The notes beneath the pieces are model-generated. The model ran no database searches and was not told the origin of the DNA. It saw only the letters and a list, made by a program, of their open reading frames with translations. Below are positions 7,437-12,198 of a DNA stretch of 12,198 bases, piece after piece (the stretch's first letter is position 1; each line of letters starts with the position of its first letter). The position numbers and the translations under genes are program-made. Source of the DNA: Candidatus Altimarinota bacterium (lineage in GTDB: Bacteria > Patescibacteriota > Gracilibacteria > Absconditabacterales > Absconditicoccaceae). Location: the NCBI GenBank assembly GCA_027013285.1, contig JALUXR010000007.1, positions 1 to 12,198 of the forward strand. Direction: 5' to 3'.

Positions 7437-9104
7437 ATGCCAAAAATAATAGAATATTGAGATGAAGCTAGAAAACATGTATATAAAGGTATAAAAGAAG
7501 TTGCTGATGCTGTAAAGGTAACAATGTGACCAAAATGAAAAAATGTAATGATAGAATCAAATTTTTGATGACCTAAAGTAACAAATGATGGTGTTTCTGT
7601 AGCAAAAGAAATAGAATTAGAAGGGAAACTAGAAAATATTTGAGCTGAATTAGTAAAAGAAGCTGCAAACAAAACTAATGATTCTGCTGGTGATGGAACT
7701 ACTACAACTGTTACTTTGGTTGATAGTATAGCAAAAGAATGATTAAGATATATAAATTCTTGAGTTAATCCTTTTGTTTTATGACAATGACTTGATACTG
7801 CAGTAAATACATTAGTTGAAAATTTACACAAAATTTCAAATAGACTAAATACAAAAGAAGAAATTAAACAAGTTGCAACTATATCTGCACAAGATGAAAA
7901 TGTATGAAATTTAATTGCTGATGTAATGGAAGAAATAGGTGAAGATGGTGTTGTTACTGTTGAAGAAGGAAAATCAATTTGATTAGAAAAAGAAATAGTA
8001 AAAGGTATGCAATTTGATCAAGGTTATGAAAGTCCTTATTTTGTTACAAACACTGAAAAAATGGAAGCAATTGTTGAAAATGCAAATATCATAATAACAG
8101 ATAAAAAGATAAGTAACTTACAAGAAGTATTACCACTTATGGAGAAAATAGCTGCTTCTGGTAGTAAAAATATTGTTATCATATCTGAATGAGTTGAATG
8201 AGAAGCATTAGCTACATTAGTATTAAACAAACTTAAAGGTGTATTAAATGTCCTAGCTGTAAAAGCTCCTGGGTTTGGTGATAATAAAAAAATGTTATTA
8301 CAAGATATAGCTGTTGTAACTGGTTGAACTGTTATCTCAGAAGAAATAGGAATGACTTTTGAAAATGTAGGAACAGAAGTTGTATGATGAGCAAGTAAAA
8401 TTATTGCAGACAAAGATAAAACTATCATAGTTGATGGAAAATGAGACAAAAATAATATTCAAAATATAGTTAATCAATTAAAAGTACAATTGGAAAATAT
8501 TTCATCAAGTTATGATAAAGAAAAATTACAAGAAAGAATTGCAAAACTTGCTGGTGGTGTAGCTGTTATCAAAGTTTGAGCTGCGACAGAAGCAGAAATG
8601 AGAAATAAAAAAGATAAAATAGAGGATGCTTTAAATGCTACAAGAGCTGCTATGGAAGAAGGTATAGTTGCTTGAGGTTGAACTGCTCTATTAAAATTAC
8701 AAAAAGAATTAGAAAAAATAGAAACTGATGATAAAGATATAAAAGTATGAATAGAAATTATAAAATCTGCTATAGAATATCCAGCAAGACAAATTGCAAA
8801 TAATGCTGGATACAAATGAGATGTAGTTGTTGAAAATGTTAAAAACAATGAAAATATTAACTATTGATTTAATGCAAAAACTTGAGAATATACTGATTTA
8901 TTAAAACAATGAGTAATAGATCCAATAAAAGTGATAAGAATTGCTTTGGAAAATGCAGTTTCAGCTGCAAAAATGTTATTAACAACAGAAACTGTAATTA
9001 CAGAAGCACCTAAGCCAAAAGGACCTAATCCAGATTTACCACCATTATGATGAATGTGAGGAATGCCTGGTATGTGAGGAATGCCTTGAATGGGTATGAT
9101 GTAA
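7437..9104 (+). CDS. groEL: Chaperonin GroEL (555 aa)
   Basis: The 60-kDa chaperonin that forms a double heptameric ring and folds client proteins with GroES. The sequence runs full length (545-550 is usual): TMGPKGKNV near residue 32, the nucleotide-binding DGTTT motif near 86, KAPGFGD in the apical domain, VAGGGTALL in the equatorial domain, and a C-terminal Gly-Gly-Met tail of about 20 residues. It needs about 31 UGA codons, every one at a position where GroELs carry glycine or tolerate it; by hand count roughly 31 of 59 glycines are UGA. This makes it the best internal proof of the altered code. It is preceded by groES and followed by a strong terminator at 9118. Confidence 0.97.
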
Positions 9105-9117
9105 AAAAAAGTATAAG

Positions 9118-9143
9118 ACTCTACTTAATTGTAGAGTTTTTTT
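9118..9143 (+). terminator. Terminator of groES-groEL
   Basis: A 7-bp perfect stem ACTCTAC/GTAGAGT (9118-9124 and 9131-9137) with a 6-base loop is followed by T to 9143. It begins 14 bases after the groEL stop. The T-run overlaps the stop codon of the convergent SDR gene (9142-9144). On the minus strand a T-run follows 7 bases after the hairpin (9110-9103), so it may also help end the SDR transcript. Confidence 0.85.
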
Positions 9144-9726
9144 ATAAATCTATCTCAAATCTTTTTTCTTCTCAACTTATTATATTTTCAATAACTTGAT
9201 AAATATCCTCTATTTTTGTTTCTGGAAATTTGGATAAACTTAAATTGTAAGGATGAAAATTTGTATCCACTATTTTTGGATTAATAATATGAACTTTGTA
9301 TCATTCTTGTTTCAATCATCATGCAAATCACCTTAAACCAAACTTACTTGCTTGATAAACAGTAGCTCATTTCATAAACTTTTTTGAAATTATACTTCAA
9401 ATAAAAATTATCTTTACTTTCGGTATGTAATTCAATTTCTGTAGCAACATAATGTTTGCAAACAAATTCAAGTTTATAATTTTTTCATAATTTTCTATAC
9501 TACCTTGTCTAAAATCTCAAAAATATCACATTCAAGCATTTAAAATTAAAACATCAAATTCAGTATCTTTTAAATGATTAGCAAGTTTTTCTATTTCTTC
9601 TTTTTTCGATAAATCATATTTATACTGCCCTGTCCTACTTACTCAAAAAACATTATATTTATCAGACATTTTTTCAAAAACAAAATTTCAAATTCCAGAA
9701 CTATCTCAAGTTAAAAATATATTCAT
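9142..9726 (-). CDS. Short-chain dehydrogenase/reductase (SDR), 194 aa
   Basis: A classical SDR of the Rossmann type. The cofactor loop TGDSSGIG is at residues 6-13, Arg31 after the second strand hints at NADP(H), LNAG at 62-65 is the structural motif, and Ser111, Tyr124 and Lys128 (YQASK) form the catalytic set. At 194 aa it is shorter than the usual ~250, lacking much of the C-terminal substrate-binding part, although PKIVDTNF near 151-158 corresponds to the family's P-G/x-x-x-T segment. The substrate cannot be read from sequence. It starts 11 bases after the stop of the radical SAM gene on the same strand, so the two probably share a message. The start ATG leads straight into the first beta strand. 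Confidence 0.88.
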
Positions 9727-9737
9727 AATAAATTAAA

Positions 9738-10757
9738 TTAACTATCTAAACAAACCATACATTTTTTATCCAACTGCCTAAACTGATTATAAAACCAATC
9801 TCTAATTTCTTTTTTTTCTCTTACAAAACCATCTTCATTTTCTTCAAGTAAATACATAATATCAAAATATGGATCTTTTTTTAAGATATTCAAATAATCA
9901 GCTTTCGTATAAAGTAATCAACTTGCGAATGTAGAAGAAATTTTACTCATATCTACATTTTGTTTTACATAATTTATAAAGTCTCAGTAAATCTGCTGAT
10001 AATTTTCTACAGGCAAAAGTGGTAAAAATCTAAGTCAAACTTTAAATCATTTATCTAATAAAGTATTTACTGCTTGTATCCTATCATCCAAACTAGCTAC
10101 TCATTTTTCATACTTTTCAATAAGTTCTTGAGGATTCAAACTAAAAGCTATCTCAGTATTTTTTGGAATAAATCATAAATCAAGTAACGGTTGAATATTT
10201 GTAGATTTTGTTCTTATTTCCATCATAGCTTCATCTAAATTCTCAAAAAAAGGAACAAACTCTTGGACAAAATTTGAAAATCAATTCATTCACAAATTAT
10301 CAGAATAATCTGAAGAATAAAACCGTAATTTTTTGGGTATTTGTAATTTTCAATTTCATATTTTTCATTCTAAAACAAGTTCAGAATAACATAAAATATA
10401 CTTTTCTAATGCTTCTACTATTTCTTTTTTCATATCATCATAATTTACAAAATATACTTGAAAATCATTTTGAAAAGCTCATTTTAAAAAACAATATCTA
10501 CAATCAAAAATACAATTTAAACTATTTTTCAAAAAATATGAGAACTTCTCATGTCCGTAGTCTTCTGGAGCTTGAGTAAGACAATTTCATTTTAATTCAG
10601 CAAAAATAATAGACTTTTCAATATTTCAATTAGGTATTTTCTTATCAAAAAGATTTTTATAATTATCTACATAAATTACATCTATATTTTTAAATTTATC
10701 TATAAATCTCAAAACTTGAGGATTATTTTTTACTTCATTTTCTATATAAACTAGCAT
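9738..10757 (-). CDS. Spore-photoproduct-lyase-like radical SAM protein, 339 aa
   Basis: A radical SAM enzyme of the SplB (COG1533) type. The iron-sulfur motif is C-x3-C-x2-C (Cys82, Cys86, Cys89 in NCIFDCRYCFLKG), the spacing typical of spore photoproduct lyase, and the 339-aa length fits (SPL is about 340). The true enzyme splits the 5-thyminyl-dihydrothymine lesion in spore DNA. From memory of the Bacillus protein, its hydrogen-donor Cys141 falls in FEAACTSD; here the matching segment is FYSSDYSD (146-153) with Asp150 in place of Cys. The chain ends with a C-x2-C near residue 335. A non-spore-forming bacterium with this change may use it for another DNA lesion or another substrate. It is upstream of the SDR gene in one likely operon. 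Start taken at the ATG at 10757. Confidence 0.8.
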
Positions 10758-10790
10758 ATTATTTGATTTTTTATTAAATTTTAACTTGTA

Positions 10791-10818
10791 TTTACAATTA
10801 AGATAACTATTTTAAACT
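10791..10818 (+). promoter_or_regulatory. Possible promoter of the nucleotidyltransferase gene
   Basis: TTTACA (10791-10796), 16 bases and TAAACT (10813-10818) precede the ATG at 10846, with a start point near 10825. The -35 matches five of six positions, the -10 four of six. It overlaps the divergent promoter proposed at 10800-10827. Confidence 0.35.
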
Positions 10819-10827
10819 TTATTTCAA
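10800..10827 (-). promoter_or_regulatory. Possible promoter of the radical SAM-SDR pair
   Basis: On the minus strand TTGAAA (10827-10822), 16 bases and TATCTT (10805-10800) lie about 43 bases upstream of the radical SAM ATG. Overlap with the divergent candidate at 10791-10818 would let the two transcripts compete for polymerase. Confidence 0.35.
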
Positions 10828-10845
10828 TTTTTAAACTAAATATTT

Positions 10846-11538
10846 ATGAAAACTATAATACTTGCTGCTTGAAAATGAACTAGACTTATGCCACTTACAG
10901 AAAATAAGCCCAAGCCAATGGTAAAAATATGAAACAAACCAATTTTAGAATATATTTTACAATCTATAGAAGATTTCACAAATGATGTAATTATCATAAC
11001 AAAATACAAGGAAGATCAAATCAAAAACTACTTTTGAGATAAATGGAATGATATAAATATTAGTTACAAAACACAATGAGATGAAAAAGGAACTTGATCT
11101 GCACTTTGGGGATTAAATATAAATACAGATTTCATAGTTCTAAATTGAGATACTATCTACGATCAAAAAGATTTAGAAAAGTTATACAAATTAAATTGAT
11201 ATTGATGTTTAGTAAAAAAAGTAGATGAACCCAAAAAATACTGAATATTCTATGAAAACCAAGACCATACTGCAAAACAAATAATTGAAAAACCTCAAGA
11301 ATTTATTTGAAATTTAGCAAATATCTGAGTTTATAAATTTCCAAGTAAGTTTATTCAAATAGTAGAAAATATACAACTTTCTCCAAGATGAGAATATGAG
11401 CTTCCAGATGCTATCAACAAACTATTAAAAGACACAAAATTCCATTTAATTAAACAAGAATGAGACTTCATAGACATTGGTTATCCACAAGACATTGAAA
11501 AAGCTACGAAACATCTTGAAAAGAAAGGTATTTTATAA
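10846..11538 (+). CDS. Sugar-1-phosphate nucleotidyltransferase, 230 aa
   Basis: An enzyme of the RmlA/GlmU-N/GalU superfamily that joins a sugar-1-phosphate and an NTP to make an NDP-sugar. The signature loop AAGKGTRLMPLT spans residues 7-18, with KPKPM at 21-25. GTGSAL at 82-87 contacts the base, and NGDT at 100-103 supplies the metal-binding Asp102. IEKP, a GVY strand, GEYELPDAI and FIDIGYPQDIEKA (second metal Asp210) follow in the usual order. At 230 aa it is only the catalytic domain, without the left-handed beta-helix acetyltransferase part of GlmU. Sugar and base cannot be assigned; glucose-, mannose- or N-acetylglucosamine-1-phosphate are all possible. Both glycines of the AAGKGTR loop are UGA codons, more proof of the code. 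Confidence 0.93.
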
Positions 11539-11552
11539 TTTATAACAAATAA

Positions 11553-11633
11553 ATGCAAGATAAAATTAAACAGATTCTAATAGATATAAAAGAGAAAAAA
11601 GAACAAATCAAAAAAGATTATGAAAATTTATAA
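11553..11633 (+). CDS. Small ORF, 26-aa charged helical peptide
   Basis: An ATG follows AACAAATAA, the same leader seen before groES, 14 bases after the nucleotidyltransferase stop. The 26-residue product (MQDKIKQILIDIKEKK then EQIKKDYENL) is rich in Lys, Glu and Ile with a hydrophobic spacing that suggests an amphipathic or coiled-coil helix. It contains no glycine. It may be a real small protein or the remnant of a longer gene. Its position, start context and non-random composition support it; its length does not allow certainty. Confidence 0.4.
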   Translation: MQDKIKQILIDIKEKKEQIKKDYENL

Positions 11634-11644
11634 TTATATTTTTC

Positions 11645-11733
11645 AATAGTTTTTAAAATAGTAGTTTTTCAAAAAACTTACTATATTGTGATTTGTCTTT
11701 TTTCTGTAAATTTTAGTTCATTCATTAAACTAT
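11645..11733 (+). other. Structured intergenic segment with nested hairpins
   Basis: An inner stem pairs ATAGTA-GTTTT (11658-11668) with AAAAC-T-TACTAT (11673-11684), with one bulged T and a short loop. An outer 8-bp pairing joins AATAGTTT (11645-11652) to AAACTATT (11726-11733). T-runs follow at 11698-11702 and near 11710. It could end the nucleotidyltransferase transcript or be a small structured RNA. Low-complexity A/T DNA pairs easily, so weight is limited. Confidence 0.35.
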
Positions 11734-11756
11734 TAAAAAAAGAGAGAAAAATCTCT
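11734..11756 (-). terminator. Intrinsic terminator of proS
   Basis: On the minus strand a 6-bp stem GAGAGA/TCTCTC (11756-11751 and 11746-11741) with a 4-base loop is followed by seven T (11740-11734). It lies 4 bases after the proS stop codon. Compact, perfect and well placed. Confidence 0.85.
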
Positions 11757-11760
11757 CATA

Positions 11761-12198
11761 TTAAAAACTAACTAACTCTCTATCTAATTCATAACCTCAT
11801 TTTTCTATAGTCTTATTTGAAACTACTGCAATATGAGGAATACCAAGTAATTCAGCATCCCTCATTTTGGTGCCAAAACCAAATTTCTTACCCATCCTAT
11901 CATCCAAAATTACTTCTTTTCACTCAGCTTCAAATTTTTTAGCTAGTTGTTCAGCTTTTTCAAGATTATCTCACAAAACTACAATGTAATAGTCTGCAGG
12001 AGCAATATTTTCTGGCCAAGAAATACCATTTTCAGTAGCAAATTTTTCAGCAACTATTCACATTGCTCTACTAACTCAAATACCATAACAACCCATTTTA
12101 GGAATTTGTTGTTTTCAATTCTCATCCAAATATTTCACATCAAATGCTTTTGTAAATTTTGTTTCAAGTGGAAAAATATTTCATATTTCAGAAGCTTT
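11761..12198 (-). CDS. proS: Prolyl-tRNA synthetase, C-terminal part (partial)
   Basis: The last 145 codons of a class II prolyl-tRNA synthetase, which charges tRNA-Pro with proline; the 5' part lies beyond base 12198. The visible chain begins in the catalytic core with an SEIGNIFPLETKFTKAF segment (usual EVGHIF-L-G-KYS), continues through class II motif 3 (MGCYGIGVSRAMG, whose Arg binds ATP), and then the WPENIAPADYYIVVLG start of the anticodon-binding domain, including VILDDR, GFGTKMRDAELLGIPH and a charged end. In motif 3 the second Gly of GIG is a UGA codon. Several UGA codons occur in this stretch, all where glycine is expected. A terminator follows 4 bases after the stop. Confidence 0.95.

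Noticed and set aside
7391..7831. Minus-strand open frame of 146 codons
   Set aside because: It is a shadow of the groES end and groEL start on the plus strand.
8036..8848. Two minus-strand open frames (8036-8449 and 8510-8848)
   Set aside because: They are antisense shadows of groEL, with no known motif and compositions mirroring the codons opposite.
10274..10579. Plus-strand open frame of 101 codons
   Set aside because: Antisense to the radical SAM gene, whose catalytic cysteines are encoded opposite part of it.

Overview
The window is AT-rich bacterial chromosome that reads only if UGA is sense and means glycine (translation table 25). Under the standard code nearly every gene breaks up. 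With UGA as Gly, textbook proteins appear at full length: GroES, GroEL with its Gly-Gly-Met tail, a Walker A P-loop, the prolyl-tRNA synthetase C-terminus and a sugar nucleotidyltransferase. This code is established for Absconditabacteria (SR1) and Gracilibacteria (BD1-5/GN02) of the Candidate Phyla Radiation. I cannot tell which of the two this is. Both include small-genome, host-dependent cells, some of them epibiotic predators.

Layout. 1-328 (-): an RRM RNA-binding protein with its terminator at the window edge. 329-485: a divergent promoter region. 486-6426 (+): a tight run of four genes: a membrane-anchored VirD4/TraD-like ATPase, an unrecognised 410-aa protein, a secreted 662-aa protein with a C-terminal transglutaminase-like domain, and a small AroQ-type chorismate mutase. 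6429-6941 (-): a membrane-anchored class I methyltransferase that converges on the mutase with 2 bases between the stop codons; the mutase terminator lies inside its coding sequence. 7026-9143 (+): promoter, 5' hairpin, groES, groEL and terminator. 9142-10757 (-): a spore-photoproduct-lyase-like radical SAM protein followed by a short-chain dehydrogenase. 10846-11633 (+): a sugar-1-phosphate nucleotidyltransferase and a 26-codon ORF. 11734-12198 (-): the C-terminal part of proS with its terminator.

How the genes may work together. groES-groEL is an ordinary chaperonin operon. The ATPase, unknown protein and secreted transglutaminase look like one transcription unit and could serve a cell-surface or DNA/protein-transfer function; this is inferred only from adjacency. 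The radical SAM and SDR genes are probably co-transcribed. No tRNA, rRNA, CRISPR array or insertion sequence was recognised. No stretch longer than 300 bases lacks a gene; the longest gaps are 6942-7110 and 329-485. None of the twelve starts has a Shine-Dalgarno sequence; they follow A/T-only leaders, often AAATAA just before ATG.
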